From Todiramphus chloris collaris (Eukaryota; Chordata; Aves; Coraciiformes; Alcedinidae), in NCBI GenBank assembly GCA_025345505.1, contig JANVCC010000018.1, positions 12,716,231 to 12,780,230 of the forward strand: DNA of 64,000 bases, in the 5' to 3' direction. Made by a program: the position numbers and the translations under genes. Within the stretch, counting starts at the first letter, position 1. Each line of letters begins with the position of its first letter. The notes under the pieces were generated by a model. That model worked only from the letters and a program-made list of their open reading frames with translations. It was not told the DNA's origin and did not search any database. Shown piece by piece: positions 11,401-24,118 of the stretch.

Positions 11401-14400
11401 CATCGTAAATGTTATTACTTTCAAATTCAGGGAATATAGGCAGAATTCCATTCCAGAATGCTAAAGACATTCTCTTCATCTGGAGTAGATTTCCAATGCT
11501 GATAACACATAATAAAATCAGCTTCCAAAATTGATCAAAAGACAGACAAGCTGCCTGGCAAAGTCTCCTTCTAAAAGACAGGAAGGTCATTACATAAATG
11601 TTTGGAAAATTGAAAGTAGAGTACCTAACAAGAGCATTATGTACCAGGAATTCCATTGCATTACTCTCTCAGCTACTGAAATGAACTCATTTTCTTGGCA
11701 GATGAAACTTTCCAATGTACAGTTTTGTGGCCTTGCTAAATTCTCTACAGTCCTGTAAGGATAAGCAAATCCTTCAACTATACTATGGCTGCAGAGAACT
11801 CTGATGCAAAACTAGTTTATCTCTATTTAGAAAGAGAGACTATGTGAAGATGATATCTCAGGAGGTGTGGTCATGCTGTGCAGCATAGAAATCTGCTTTG
11901 TCCCATCCAATCAAATGTAATTATGATTTGGGGGTTTTTCTTGTTGGTGTGGGGTTTTTTTTCCCAATGTATGTCTTACAAAAGATGGAGTCAGGCTAAT
12001 AAGTCAGCTTCAGAGAAGCCAGTAGAATTCCTGACTGATAATAAGATTTTGCCTGTACTCCTTGAAGTGATCTTTCATGACTTTTGAGACTGAGAAAATT
12101 CTAAAAGTCAAAATACTTAGAATTAATACATATCATACATTGTTTTGAGTTTCACATCAAAATAATCTTTCAAATTTCTCTATCTCAAGGTTTAAGAGGA
12201 AAGACAAAAACTCAGACATTAAAATATGATTTTGCATATGTTTTTACTTCTTATAAAATTGCATTTCATACAATGTCCTGTTCTGAAGTCTGAGATTCAT
12301 AGTGCAGATTCAAACTTGAATCAAGACATTTTATACTACAGTTTTACTTAAGTGGTGCCAATTTTTAAAAGTAACACTCAGTTTATTTTCTCTGTATTTA
12401 TCTGATGATCTAAAGTTGTTCAAAGTACTTTCAGCACATGCAGAGAAACATTTCTATAAATGCCTTAAACAGTTCTTTCCTCTAAGCTGCTTTCCCAGAA
12501 TCAAAGCCTAACTCTAAGCAGATAAGATGCAAATGATATCCTAGAATAGAAAACACAAATATATTGAGGTCAGTGTATATTGTCATAGAAGTTATTAGTA
12601 GTGTTCTCTATGCAGAAGTCATCTTCAGTATTTTAAAGTAACAGTTTCTCCCAAAACTGTTAAGATATGATCTTTCTCTTTGTAGTTTATCTAGAACTTG
12701 CTGCTGTGGTTGCTGCTCTTAGTTGTTTGGGGTTTTTTTCTCTTCATATAGAGCTAGCTACATGTTTGACAAATGACTGCTGAGAAGAAGGATATGCAGC
12801 AAGGGTGCTAATGGCCCTTTCACAAACAGTTTTATGAAGCTAGAGACTTTTTCCAAGCATTTGAATTTAGGCAATATATACCAGCAGTGTATACCTGTCA
12901 AGTGTTCTCAAGCACTTGATATATGATAACTCTGCTTTCACTGCTGTCAATGTAACTCATTTACTAATATAGCTACTTTGGGATTTATTCTTTTTTACTA
13001 TGAAAAAAAAATCAATGCTGTCATCATTTTCCTGTATACAGGAAAAAACCAAAAAAGATGGTAACTAAATACTAATCACTATTCTTTGACTTCTGCTCTC
13101 ATGTTAGTCCTTCTAAAGTAAAGTAACTTGAAATGATACTGTAGGGCCTCATTAGCATATTTAAGAATTCACCACTAGGCACCTTTTCAATGAGAAATGT
13201 GTAATCATTTGTTTTCTTAAGACTTGAGATGATATACATCCTGACTATAATCTTTGTCATTTGCCTCCTCAGTAAGTACCTCTGAGATATTCAGACTAAG
13301 AATAAATGGAAAAGAAGCAAACCAAATATATTACTTCATGCTATTAAAAGTGAAAATATGAAGTTCTAAAAAAAAAAAAAAAAAATTTGAAATATCATAA
13401 TTGCAAAAAAAGGAAGTTATAAACAAGCTGATTGTGGTGGTTTAGTTCTTTCTCAGTCCTAGCATACAAGAAAGAACCAAATTGAAGTAAATATTCAACA
13501 ATATATATCAAAGAGATTTTTAATTTGTCAATATCTTACATAAATTCAGACCTGGTCTGCTGTATGTCTGCATATACGAGACATTCTTCACTTTTCCCTG
13601 AATCCAGGAAAATGAGATCTCTACCTCTTTTTAGAACTATGAGAAGACTGGTCTTTTAAGGGGAAATAATATTTCCTGAAGTTCTTGAAATTTAAACTGT
13701 ATCATCTTTAAATCTTCCCTTATAATCCAACAATATTTGTAGTGATTATATGAGATTCTCCACACAGTTCTTTAAAGAAACTTTCTGGTTGTTACAGAGA
13801 ATTTTTAAGAGATGATATCTAAATACTCATGCTCACAAAAGAAAATAGATACAAATTCTTTTAATATCAGTTATATATGCAAGGTGAGTTCTTAGTCCTT
13901 CAACAGAACCACATCATTTACTAATGAAGTAGATAAGGGTCCATTTGGGGAAATAAATTCTAGAAATGTTGTGGGGAAAATATCTTTACACCCTTTAACA
14001 TATAATCATATTATTCAGTAAGTCATCTAGACGAAAAAAACAATGTTTATTTCTGTCCTGTGTCCGTCTTAGGTCTTCTGTTAATGTCCATGCTTGCAAA
14101 TTCTCATTCTTACAAAGTAGAATGCAGAAATGACTGTGGATATAACTACATAAAGACTAGATTATATTAATTATAATTAAGACCTTAAAAGATATTGTTG
14201 AATGCTCCTAGCTAAGAAAGTGTAACAAAGACTAAGAATGGAAAGATCCCAGAAAATCTGAGATTAATCACCTGGAAAATAAACAGAAGTGCTACTACAA
14301 CTCCCAGAAGCAGACACTGAATAAAGACACATTTATTTAAAACTGTATAATATGCATCAGTGTATAATATGTATAATACATATCAGTTTACCTTGACAGT

Positions 14401-15070
14401 CACAAATTCAGATTTTAATTTGGATAAATGGATTGGGAAAGAAACGTTGTTTTCAACTAGAAGCTAAGTCTGTTTTCAGTTGAGGTACATTTTTCCACCA
14501 AATAACATATTGACAGGTTTACAAGGAAAAAAAAATACATTTGTGAGCTGAGGGTACAATTGGGAATGGTTTTTATGTATTTAGATATTTTCAAATCGGG
14601 TGGCAAAGCCATAAGTTTTGAGGGCTCATTCTGCTGCTAGCAGCAACCTAAATTATAGTGTGTCTGAGTTGCCTAGGCTGCAGTATATATTATTTTTAGA
14701 AATGTATGAAATGTACAAATAATAGAAAACACTTTGTTTCTTTTAAGCTACTGTACAAGGTTATATAAGATTGTGATACAACTCATCCAATCTTTTTCCA
14801 AGCAAATGTAGTAGTATTGTTGCTTATGCATTTCTCTTTGCTCTCATTCTCTCTCTATTTATCTATATAAACCACATTTATCTACTACTTTTGTCAACTA
14901 GAAAACCACAATAAAAAATATAAGTAGTTAAAATATAAAAAAATAGAAAAAGATGGAATTGATTTTGTATGGTTCCTGTTAATTCAGTCTTACTATTTAT
15001 ATATTACCATATAACCTGTAATTGTTTCATCAGATGCTTTTTGTGGGAATATTGCCTGGCTCAGTGAAAT
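8441..15070. other. Long AT-rich unique stretch, no gene seen
   Basis: About 6.6 kb without a recognisable gene, RNA or dispersed repeat. Short simple repeats are present: T22 at 10574-10595, (AAAC)n at about 10692-10717, and an A run near 13369-13385. The frames at 8216-8548, 10260-10532, 10411-10608, 11390-11656, 11531-11758 and 11878-12087 have no domain features. Confidence 0.55.
10574..10717. repeat. Poly(T) and (AAAC)n simple repeats
   Basis: T22 at 10574-10595 and an AAAC tetranucleotide run at about 10692-10717, separated by about 95 bp of ordinary sequence. Confidence 0.85.
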
Positions 15071-15985
15071 CATGGAATCATAGAATGTTTTGGGATGGAA
15101 GGTATCCTAATGATCATCTAGGTCCAACTCCCCCTGCCATGGTCAGGGATACCTTCCAGGTTGCTCAAAGCCCCACCCAACCTGGCCTTGAACACGTTCA
15201 ATGATGGAGCACAAACAAATTCCCTGGGCAACTTGTTCCAGTGTCTCACCAACCACATAATGAATTGCTTCTTCCTAATTTCTAATCTAAATCTATCCTC
15301 TTCAAGTTTGAAGCCATTACCCCCCAACCTACAATTCAAAGCCCTTATAAAAGTCCCTCCCTGACTTTCTTGTAAACTTCCTTCAGATACTGGAATGCTA
15401 CAATAAGGTATCCCTGGATCCTTCTCTTCTGCAGGCTGAACAGACTCAACTCTCTCAACCTGTCCGTGTAGGAGAGGTGCTTCTGCCCTTTGATCATCTT
15501 CATGGCCCTCCTCTGGACCCAGTTCAATAGGTATATATTCTTCTTGTGTTGAGGTTTCTAGAGGTGGACACAGTATTCCAGATGGAGTCTCATGAAACAG
15601 AGGGGGAGAATCACCTCCTTTGATCTGCCGGCCATGTTTCTTTTGATGCAGCCCAGGTTACAGCTGGCTTTCTGGTCTGCACTCACACATTGTTGACTCA
15701 TGTTGAGCTTTCCATCAACCAGCACCCCCAAATCTTTCTCCTCAGGACTGTTTTTAATCCATACTCCACACAGACTGTACTGATACCAAGGCTAGACTCA
15801 CACTTGGTGCAGGACCTCGCACTTGGTCTTGTTGAACCTCTTGAGGTTCACACTTCTCACTATTGTCCAAGTCCTCTGAATGGTGTCCTGTCCCTTAGGT
15901 GTCAACCATACAAACCACCTTGGTGTCATCTGCAAACTTACTGAGAGTGCATTCAAATACTACTGGTCCCAATACTCATGCTTAG
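15071..15985 (-). mobile_element. CR1 LINE, 5'-truncated, diverged
   Basis: The tail GAATCATAGAATG at the low end is the reverse complement of the CR1 octamer tail. Moving up the plus strand, the element passes through CR1 3' ORF2 sequence. Minus-strand translation gives LFSLQKRRIQGYLIVAFQYL at 15345-15527 and RHWNKLPREFVCAPSLNVFK at 15118-15339, both standard CR1 C-terminal blocks. It continues to the region of the catalytic FADD block near 15930-15980. Stops and frameshifts are frequent, so this is an older copy. Confidence 0.9.
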
Positions 15986-16135
15986 AACTTACAGATCCAT
16001 CTCTGCAAAACAGCTTTCTATTCTATCATCCCCATTCTATACTATTCATGGGGTCATGCCACCCAGAGGCTGAACTTCACACATACCTCTCTTGAATTTA
16101 ATGTTGTTTCTCTAAGTTTTTTTCTCAAGCCTTCC

Positions 16136-16480
16136 ATAGAATCATAGAATAGTTTCATCTGGAAGAGACCTTCAAGATCATCAAGTCCAACCTTATTCCT
16201 AGCCCTATCAAAAACCACTAAACCATGCCAGGGCACATCTGCATAGCAGCCCTATACTCCAGCTAATTGAATTTTCCCCTACTTTGAAATTTGTGCAAAT
16301 TTGCAAACAAGAGTTTGCATACCATCATCCTTATTGCTAATGAAGATGTTAAACTGTGTCATCCCTTGTACAAGCTGTTAAGTATCACTACAAGTTACTG
16401 GGAGCTAACAGACTTTCAAACTTGTTTTACAATAGTTACATTAACCTTCAAAGCCTGTGGTACAGGTTTCATTCCAGACA
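16136..16480 (-). mobile_element. CR1 LINE tail fragment, old
   Basis: It opens with GAATCATAGAATAG and CCTTCAAGATCATCAAGTCC, the reverse complement of the typical CR1 3' end. From about 16270 onward the match is weaker: traces of the ORF2 stretch around the DLDE/FADD blocks (AATGAAGATGTTAAAC) suggest an internally deleted old copy. The first 120 bp are secure; the rest is inference. Confidence 0.65.
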
Positions 16481-17027
16481 CACCATCATAGAAACTAATG
16501 TTACTGTCCCCTATTGACATAGTCTTCTTTGTGTTGCATCTGGATCCCCACATCCACATGGTTATAAATTACATTAAGGTTTGTGAATGGGAAGCAATAG
16601 AATTCAAAGCTTCATGACTGAGGTAGGTTATCCTTCATCTTTGTTTCTTCTCTTTCCTCCATGGACAAACTAAGGTCAACAAAATTAAAATTGCCTGAAA
16701 TCAAAGTCTAAGGATTAAGACTGACTTGAATATTGTCTTTAAGTAAAACAGATCTGGGTAGAACACCAGCCACAAAGACATGAATTACCTACCCCAGTAA
16801 AGCCTTGGCACACTGGCAAATGAAATGCTCAGAAAATGTTCTGTTTATATCAGTCTACTCTTCAAAAATCTTTGGTCTCTCAAAACACAAAATGATAATT
16901 ATTTCATGGTGGAAGATTAATATCAGCTTTATAAATAAATAGAACTGAATTAAAGTTTATTAAAACTCATGGAATTTTGTCTCCTTTAATGATACTGATG
17001 AGAAAATCATCTGATCTGAGCAACTTG
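16481..17027. other. Unique DNA, no gene seen
   Basis: No gene or clear repeat between two CR1 elements of opposite orientation. Confidence 0.55.
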
Positions 17028-18536
17028 GCTTCAAGTTGCTCCAGGGGAGGTTTAGGTTGAACATTATCTGGATGAGGAAAAGGCTGAGGTACTTAATGCC
17101 TTCTTTGCCTCAGTCTTTAATAGTCAGTCTGGTTATCCTCATGGCATTCAATCCCCTGAACTGGAAGATAGGGATGGAGACCAGGACAGTCCCCTCATAA
17201 TCCAGGAAGTGGTAGTTAATGATCTTCTGAGCCAACTGGAAAACCACAAGTCTATGGGGCCAGATGGGATCCACCTGAGAGTGCTGAGGGAATTGGCAGA
17301 GGAACTTACCAAGCCTCTCTCCATCATTTGTCAGCGATCCTGGTCAACTCGGGAGGTCCCAGATGACTGGAGACTTGCCAATGTGACACCCACCTATAAG
17401 AAGGGCAGGAAGGATGATCCAGGGAACTACAAGCCTGCCAGCCTGACCTCAGTCCTGGGAAAGATTATGGAAGAGTTCATCTTGAGGGCAATCACACAGC
17501 CAGTGCAGGACAATTCGGGAATCAGAACCAGCCAACATGGGTTCATGAAGGGCAAGTCCTGTTTAACCAACCTGATCTCCTTCTATGACCAGGTGACCCG
17601 CCTAGTGGATGAGGGCAAGGCGGTGGATGTTGTCTACCTGGACTTCAGGAAGGCATTTGACACCGTTTCCCACAGCATTCTGCTGGAGAAGCTGGCAGGT
17701 CATGGCATACACAGGAGGACTCTTCTCTGGGTTAGAAACTGGCTGGATGGCCGAGCCCAGAGGGTGGTGGTGAACGGAGTAAAATCCAGTTGGTGACCAG
17801 TCACAAGCGGTGTCCCTCAGGGCTCAGTTTTGGGACCCTTCTTGTTTAATACATTCATCAATGACCTGGATGAGGGAATCGAATGTACCCTCAGTAAATT
17901 TGCAGACGACACAAAATTAAGTGCAAGTGTTGATCTGCTTGAGGGTAGGAAGGCTCTGCAGTGGGATCTGGACAGGCTGGAGAGATGGGCTGAGCTCAAT
18001 TGTATGGAGTTTAGCAAAGCCAGGTGCCGGGTCATGCACTTCAGTCACAATAACCCCCAGCAATGCTACAGGCTTGGGGAGGAGTGGCTGGAGAGCTGCC
18101 TGGCAGAAAAGGACCTGGGGGTGTTGGTCAATAGCCGGCTGAACATGAGCCAGCAGTGTGCCCAGGTGGCCAAGAAGGCCAATGGCATACTGGCCTGTAT
18201 CAGAAATGGTGTGACCAGTAGGAGTAGGGAGGTGATCATACCCCTATACTTGGCACTTGTGAGACTGCACCTTGAGTACTGTGTCCAGTTTTGGTCACCA
18301 CAGCACAGGAGGGACATTGAGGTGCTGGAGCGAGTGCAGAGGAGGGCAACAAGGCTGGTGAAAGGGCTGGAAAGCATGCTCTATGAAGAGAGTCTGAGGG
18401 AACTGGGTTTGTTTAGTCTAGAGAAGAGGAGGCTGAGAGGAGACCTTATTGCCCTCTACAACTACCTAAAAGGAGGTTGTAGAGAGGCTGGTGTTGGTCT
18501 CTTCTCTCAAATTAGTAATGATAGGATGAGGGGAAA
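17028..18536 (+). mobile_element. CR1 LINE (upstream part), rearranged 5' end, split by an LTR
   Basis: The first 40 bp match the C-terminal end of ORF2 (TTCAAGTTGCTCCAGGGG and on). At about 17071 they are joined to ORF2 upstream of the reverse transcriptase (a codon run reading EEKAEVLNAFFASVFN). This order is inverted compared with an intact CR1. The element then runs through the whole reverse-transcriptase domain up to GGGAAA at 18531-18536, where a solo LTR interrupts it. The rest of the same copy resumes at 18888. Confidence 0.92.
17071..18536 (+). pseudogene. CR1 ORF2 reverse-transcriptase relic
   Basis: One phase is open across almost the entire domain, with a single in-frame TGA at 17794-17796 (Arg CGA in relatives, a likely CpG decay). 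Visible blocks in order: KSMGPDGIHLRVLRELAEEL near the start, [54 protein letters not shown] (the first catalytic Asp), [10 protein letters not shown] after the stop, then FINDLDEG and KFADDTKL with the catalytic Asp pair. The C-terminal part continues past the LTR in the same phase, because LTR plus duplication add 357 bp (119 codons), but the LTR supplies a stop at 18655-18657. No endonuclease domain is present. Not functional. Confidence 0.92.
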
Positions 18537-18887
18537 TGTCGTTGTTTATGCCGGGAGCAGAGAGGTGCAGCAACATATAAATTCAGCAAGAGAAGGCAAA
18601 AGAAGCAACTTTATTAATTTACAACCCCGTTTTATATACCCTAGCCCCATAGGGTGATTGGTCAGTGATCACCCATATCCTAGGGTGATTAGCTAAAGTC
18701 TTACAACACCTATTTCAAAATATTTTCCATTGTACCATAAACAGAAATTAGCAAAACACCATGTGTTAGTCTAGTTTACAAAACCATCCTACTGTTTTTC
18801 ATAACATATGTTAGAAAGGCAGGATTCTCAAAGAATATTGCGAGAACTTAGGAAAATCCCTCTGCTAGCAGCTTTTCAGCATCCACA
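18537..18887 (-). mobile_element. Solo LTR of an endogenous retrovirus (class II-like)
   Basis: This 351-bp insertion begins TGTCGTTG and ends ATCCACA (TG...CA). It is flanked by the 6-bp direct repeat GGGAAA at 18531-18536 and 18888-18893, a target duplication inside CR1 ORF2. A 6-bp duplication is typical of class II (ERVK-like) elements. On the minus strand it shows a TATA box (TATATAAAAC, 18638-18629) followed about 20 bp later by AATAAAG (18615-18609). This TATA and poly(A) layout fixes the orientation and resembles short-R alpharetrovirus-like LTRs. A TAGGGTGATT motif occurs twice (near 18649 and 18682). No internal viral gene remains. Confidence 0.85.
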
Positions 18888-19144
18888 GGGAAATGGACTC
18901 AAGTTGTGTCAGGGGAGGTTTAGATTAGATATTAGGAGGAAATTCTTCACTGAGAGGGTAGTTAGGCACTGGAACAGGCTGCCCAGGGAGGTGGTGGAGT
19001 CACCATCCCTGGAGGTATTTAAAGAACAATTAGACGTGGAGCTTGAGGATATGGTGTAGTGGTTAGAGAAATGCTAGGACAAAGGTTGGACTTGATGACC
19101 CTGGAGGTCCTTTCCAACCATAATGATTCTCTGATTCTCTGATT
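18888..19144 (+). mobile_element. CR1 LINE (downstream part of the split copy) with tail
   Basis: Continues the copy interrupted by the [23 protein letters not shown], then [20 protein letters not shown], a stop at 19057-19059, and the 3' end GGTTGGACTTGATGACC through TGATTCTCTGATTCTCTGAT, a variant of the octamer tail. Confidence 0.92.
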
Positions 19145-19355
19145 AGGAAGAATTGTTTTCACTGAAAGGATTGTCAAGCACTGGGACAGGCTGCCCAGGG
19201 AAGTGGTTGAATCACCATCCCTGGCCTTGTTTAAATGGTGGTTAGATATGGTGGTTAGGGACATGATGTAGCAGTGGATATGTAGATTATGGTTAATGGT
19301 TGAACTCTTGAAATCTTGAAGGTCTTTTGCAACCTAGATGATTCTATGATGCTAC
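19145..19355 (+). mobile_element. CR1 LINE tail fragment, directly abutting the previous tail
   Basis: A second CR1 3' end starts immediately after the octamer tail of the preceding copy: AAGAATTGTTTTCACTGAAA, CTGGGACAGGCTGCCCAGGG, and the ending CAACCTAGATGATTCTATGA. Only the last 210 bp of the family are present. Confidence 0.9.
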
Positions 19356-20646
19356 TTCTTGGGAAAAGATAGAAATAAAAAGACACATCTAACTGTGCGG
19401 CAATGAGGAAGGTATCTCATGAACCTTGGAAGAGGATTTGTCAGGAGTATTTGACAGTACTTTCCACATGAGAGTAGGTGCTTTTAGCAGTGTTCTGAAT
19501 GGAAAAAGGATTCAAAATCATCTCATAGTCTTAAGACTCTGTTGTGTGCAACCACCACTCTAAATTACTTTCATTTGTTCATTGTGAAGAAGCTGTAAGA
19601 AAGATAACTAGTACATGTTGGGACATCGGATGTTTGTCAACATAATTCTGCACTTATTTTCACAGAACTACCATACAGCGAAGGACTCCTCTCATCCTAC
19701 TAGTGTTGTTCTGTCCACATCAGTCTGCAAATATAGACAAGGGAAGATGGTTAGGGAGAGAGGTAGTACATTTTAATCAATTAATTTATCTTATGAAAGA
19801 TATTCACTTTCCAGACAAACTGCACAGCCTTCTTTTAAGCTCATTGTGGTTAATAAATTTCTTTACCAAATCTTTGTTCTTTTCTTGTCTGTTTTATTCT
19901 TGAAACGATTGAATTGATAAAAGATAAGCAATCTCTCTATAGGTGTAACTCTGAAAGAGTACATTTAAATGAATGTACCTGGAATTTGAGGAAGGATGTC
20001 TCTCTACTCAGCTACTAAAGCATCTGCAGCACAAAATAGATCCCAGACAAGGAGACCAGAGCTCACAAATATACCTGACATCCCAGAGCAGAAGTTAAAC
20101 CAGAACAGAGGTTGAATTCTCAAAATCATCTTACACAAGAAATTTCTTAATCTATATCAGCTTTACAAACAAACACTGTTAGTTTGTAATGTTAGTTTGT
20201 TAGTTTATACGGTTTTGTAATAATTTTGTATACATACATCTATGCCTATTCACGTATGTGTGCACATGTGCATATGTGCTCACACACATGCACAAAACCA
20301 GACATACCTGTGTAAGTTTTCTCTGGAATATCTTTCAAATATGGTACCCTGTATTGGTGTGGAATGATGACTGGGTGTGATTTTAAAAATCAAAATCATA
20401 TTAAAGTTGCAGTATTGTTCACACATAAGGAAACGTACAACATTGGAGAAACTTTCAGGGCAGAGTGCAACTGGTATGCCAGGAATACATTACACAACAG
20501 TTCCCTAGGCAACACTATTTTAAAGCAGTGTGGGGGGGACGGAGTGGAGTGAAGATTCCACAGCCAGGCCCTGCAAAATTCCAACACAAATGGGAACTTG
20601 ATGGTCCTACAGAACTGATAAGTTGCCTGTTTGCAACCCTGGGCCA
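19356..20646. other. Unique DNA, no gene seen
   Basis: No recognisable gene. A CA/TG-rich patch occurs near 20255-20295. The opposing frames at 20396-20668 and 20465-20665 overlap each other and part of the LTR boundary and have no domain. Confidence 0.5.
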
Positions 20647-20652
20647 ACAGTC

Positions 20653-21145
20653 TGTCAGTTTTTGACAAAGTACTGTCCTTTGTTCATTACAATGTCATTA
20701 TAATACCAAACACACCTCCAGCCCAGAGGCTACCCACCTCCAAGGTGTGACCACCCCTCACTGAGTTTGCACAGTAAATTTTCTTTGGCTATATCTTTAA
20801 AAGAGAAGTGAGAGAAATTTACACCAATCATAATAAAGGTATTTATGACTAGAGTCACTCAAGCTCCACATTGAAAGTAAGAATTATTATAAAAATGGTT
20901 TAGGTAAGGGGGGATGTTAGGGAAGACATCATCGTGGACAAGCCAGGGCAGACATCATCTCTGACTCCTGGGATCAGTCGATGGGATGAACCTTCCCCCT
21001 TAGGAAGGCCTTTGGGCAAGATCCTGACTTTAAACATAGAAACTTTTTAGAGCTGCTCTTTAACTATATATACTTTGCAGACAGTGTATTTAACACTGGC
21101 AATCTAAAAGAACTTTTATTCCTGTTGCTCTACCCTTTTCACGCA
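20653..21145 (+). mobile_element. Solo LTR with 6-bp target duplication
   Basis: This 493-bp segment begins TGTCAGTTTTTGAC and ends TTTTCACGCA. It is flanked by the perfect 6-bp direct repeat ACAGTC at 20647-20652 and 21146-21151. The TG...CA ends and 6-bp duplication fit an avian ERV LTR, probably class II. A TATA-like CTATATATAC lies at 21064-21073, about 70 bp before the 3' end, which favours the plus orientation with a short R-U5, but no AATAAA follows it, so the strand is tentative. No viral coding sequence adjoins it. Confidence 0.7.
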
Positions 21146-24114
21146 ACAGTCAGGCATGGCCTGTTGTGCACAACCTCCAATTCCTTTTCTATAAATAAAA
21201 GGTCATAGCCATTTAAATTAATTCCACTGATTTATCTTCAAAAGCATATAGTCTTTTGAAGAGCACAATGTCATAAATATTTATATGTGCTAGGATTATG
21301 ATTCAGAATGTTTAAGAAAGAAAGAGGAGGTCAAAATGGAATATCTCAGAAACTGTGAGAAAAGTTGGCCTGAATTAACTTTAATGGAAAAAATGAAAAA
21401 AGAAAAGGAATTATAGAAATTATTAGGAATAGGAAAAAGAAAAAAAACACAACAATTGAGAATCTGGTCAGAATGGATAAAAGAGTTTACAGTATATTTT
21501 AGTAAAACTTCTGTGGATCTTCTGTACAAGGTAATAGCAAGAAACTATGTAGAACTGAGAAGATTAATTATCTACTCATCAGAAAAAGGAATGATCTGCT
21601 GGAAGTTCTGCATGGGCATTGTCTCCATTTAATTCAGTTCAGAAGCAGCTTTATGGTAATCATAATTCCTAGTATGAACACAGAAGTGATCTGACATTTT
21701 ACCAATCATGTTAAAGTCACTAGCACAATGGAAGTAAGAAGCCAAAACAACAGGCAACTCAAGTGGAGAAATTAAAAGTTTATAAAACAGTATGACAAAA
21801 GCTAGCTTACTCAGATAATAACTCCTAAGAAATCTGAAGAGAACAGATATCCTTGTTTCAGTTTCTAAGTGATTCTGATCTGATCTAATACGAAGCTCAT
21901 TAAATATCAGCAAAACAATCTGTAAAGTTTCTTAGACTTTACATTTCTTAATCCTTTATAACCATCTTTTCCTTACTTCCTCATCTGAGAAAAACTCTGT
22001 CCAAATGACCACTTAGGTATCCCACCCACTCACTGCATCATTTATATGACTTGAATATATTGCACAACTATAAGGAAAACACGTTTCAAAACTGTTAACT
22101 TTTGAAAAATCTAGTATTTCCCCACTACCTTTGGTTCAGAATTGGAATAAATAATGACAAAATGCAGAAATCTTTCTCAGAACATTTACCAATAAAAATT
22201 ACTGGTTTAGAATTGTCTAGATGTTTTAATTGGAGATGGCTCAGCACTACAGTAAAATTTCTGTTTACATCCAGTGCCTTCTGAGAATGGTACCTTCATG
22301 GTCTATGCTTTGAAGAAAGGAACTTGCTCACCAGATGCTGCCTCTACTCTTCTGAAGTTTTTCCTCTCAACCAGTGCACATTTGTAAGTCATTACCTGGT
22401 TCATAGCCACAAATAAGGTTATGAATGTCTTGTGTTATAAAATCTAAGTCAAGTAGAAGTACTGACACAAAACATTGTGATTAGATTCCACCAAAATAAA
22501 ATCTGAGTGCTTTACCAATAACATAAATAAACAAATAATCCCACAACAAAAGTAGCTGGGATTGGCAAAGAAACATTTTAAAGAAAATATGCGTTCTATT
22601 AATCATCCTATTCTTAAAAAAAAAAATTTCAATACTCCTGTTATAATAAACAGCAGAACAAGGTTTTTACTATCATCATTTTCTTTTGTATGTGAGTACT
22701 ATAATTTTTGTTCTGTTAAAAAAGCGCAATTTTATTGCAAATTTTTACAAGATAGTGTGTTAGATACCAAATAATTCTCCCAAGTCTTTTCTATGATTTT
22801 CTTGTTCTGTGTCCTCAAAATCAACTATCATATATGTATTACACACTGAATCTATTTAAACCATGAAGCACTGACACTTATATCCTTGACACTGGAGTTG
22901 GAGTCAGCTTCCTCCCATATGTGTAACTAATTAATTCCTTGCATTACCAAACGTAGTAATATGCCTGCCATTGAAACCATGTCTGAAGTTTAAATCAAAT
23001 TGTGAAGACCAAGCTTCAGGACAATCTCTGAAATTTTGTTAGTTTAGTGGACATCCGAAAAATTCCTTCACATGTGGTATCTCTTCTGTATGAGCACTCT
23101 TCCTCTAGCATTCCTGAATTCCCTTTGATAGAAACCTAACTCCTTATGAAACTTTCTCCCTGTTGTACAGCATCCATACCAGTAAGGTCATTAAGTTTTT
23201 AGTTTCTAAGTTTTAACTTTGTTCCTAAGTCCTTATGCTTTCAAACATTGAAGCTATAAAATGTTTCTATCTTGTGGGTTTTTTTTCTGTATTTCACTTG
23301 TTTAAACAGAAAATGCAACTAAAATTATGCTTTTTTAGCTTTTCTTTAGAAAGGTTTTGAAAATGGCAGCAGGTAAGAATTCATCTTTTGTCTATGCTCT
23401 CCTTCATTAAATCTTATGCCTACAATCTGTTGAACTAGGTAGTGACATCAAAATACTATATCTTCTATATTAAACTCTTTTACATTTGCTGAGCCAACCC
23501 TCATCCTTATTTTAATTCCTCTTAGAGATGGAAGTCAGTCCTTACACCAAGGTGTTTAAGGACAATTGCAATAAGTAAGGTTTGAAGAGTTTGTGTGCAG
23601 GCTATTCACAGGAAACAGCTTGCAGAGATTAAGATGTGTAGAGTGAGAAAGGGGTAATAACTGTTAAAAGGAAGTTTTTATTTTTCTGTGGTTTCTTTTA
23701 CAAATGGCAAATAAGAAAATTTGTACTTTATATTATTACTCTGGAAAGCATTTGGATTCTGATGGTCCATTCAGCTTGCATCTCTCTGTACCTATTATCT
23801 GGCTTCTGGAACAGACGGCATACTAATTATTAGCAGTAAACCACAGCATTACTAGTGTTCTTTGGACAATAATTTTTCACTTCATTATTGTAATATGCTA
23901 GAGAAACTTAAAAACCTCAACTTATCCAAATATTTTTATAAACTTCACAGGCATTACCTTTCCTAAAAACTGGAAATTTGACTACAATATATTTTAGAAT
24001 ATTTAAAAATTTGTCTGTTTATTAGTCATGTTATTGTACATGCAATAAAAATAGATTGATCTCAGTGTATTTCTTCCATCCAAATTATTTTTTCTTGGTT
24101 TTTTACTGGTATTT

Positions 24115-24118
<4 letters not shown>

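Noticed and set aside
20915..21148. Alternative LTR boundary TGTTAG...AACA
   Set aside because: It has matching ends but no target duplication. The larger 20653-21145 unit has TG...CA ends and a perfect 6-bp duplication.
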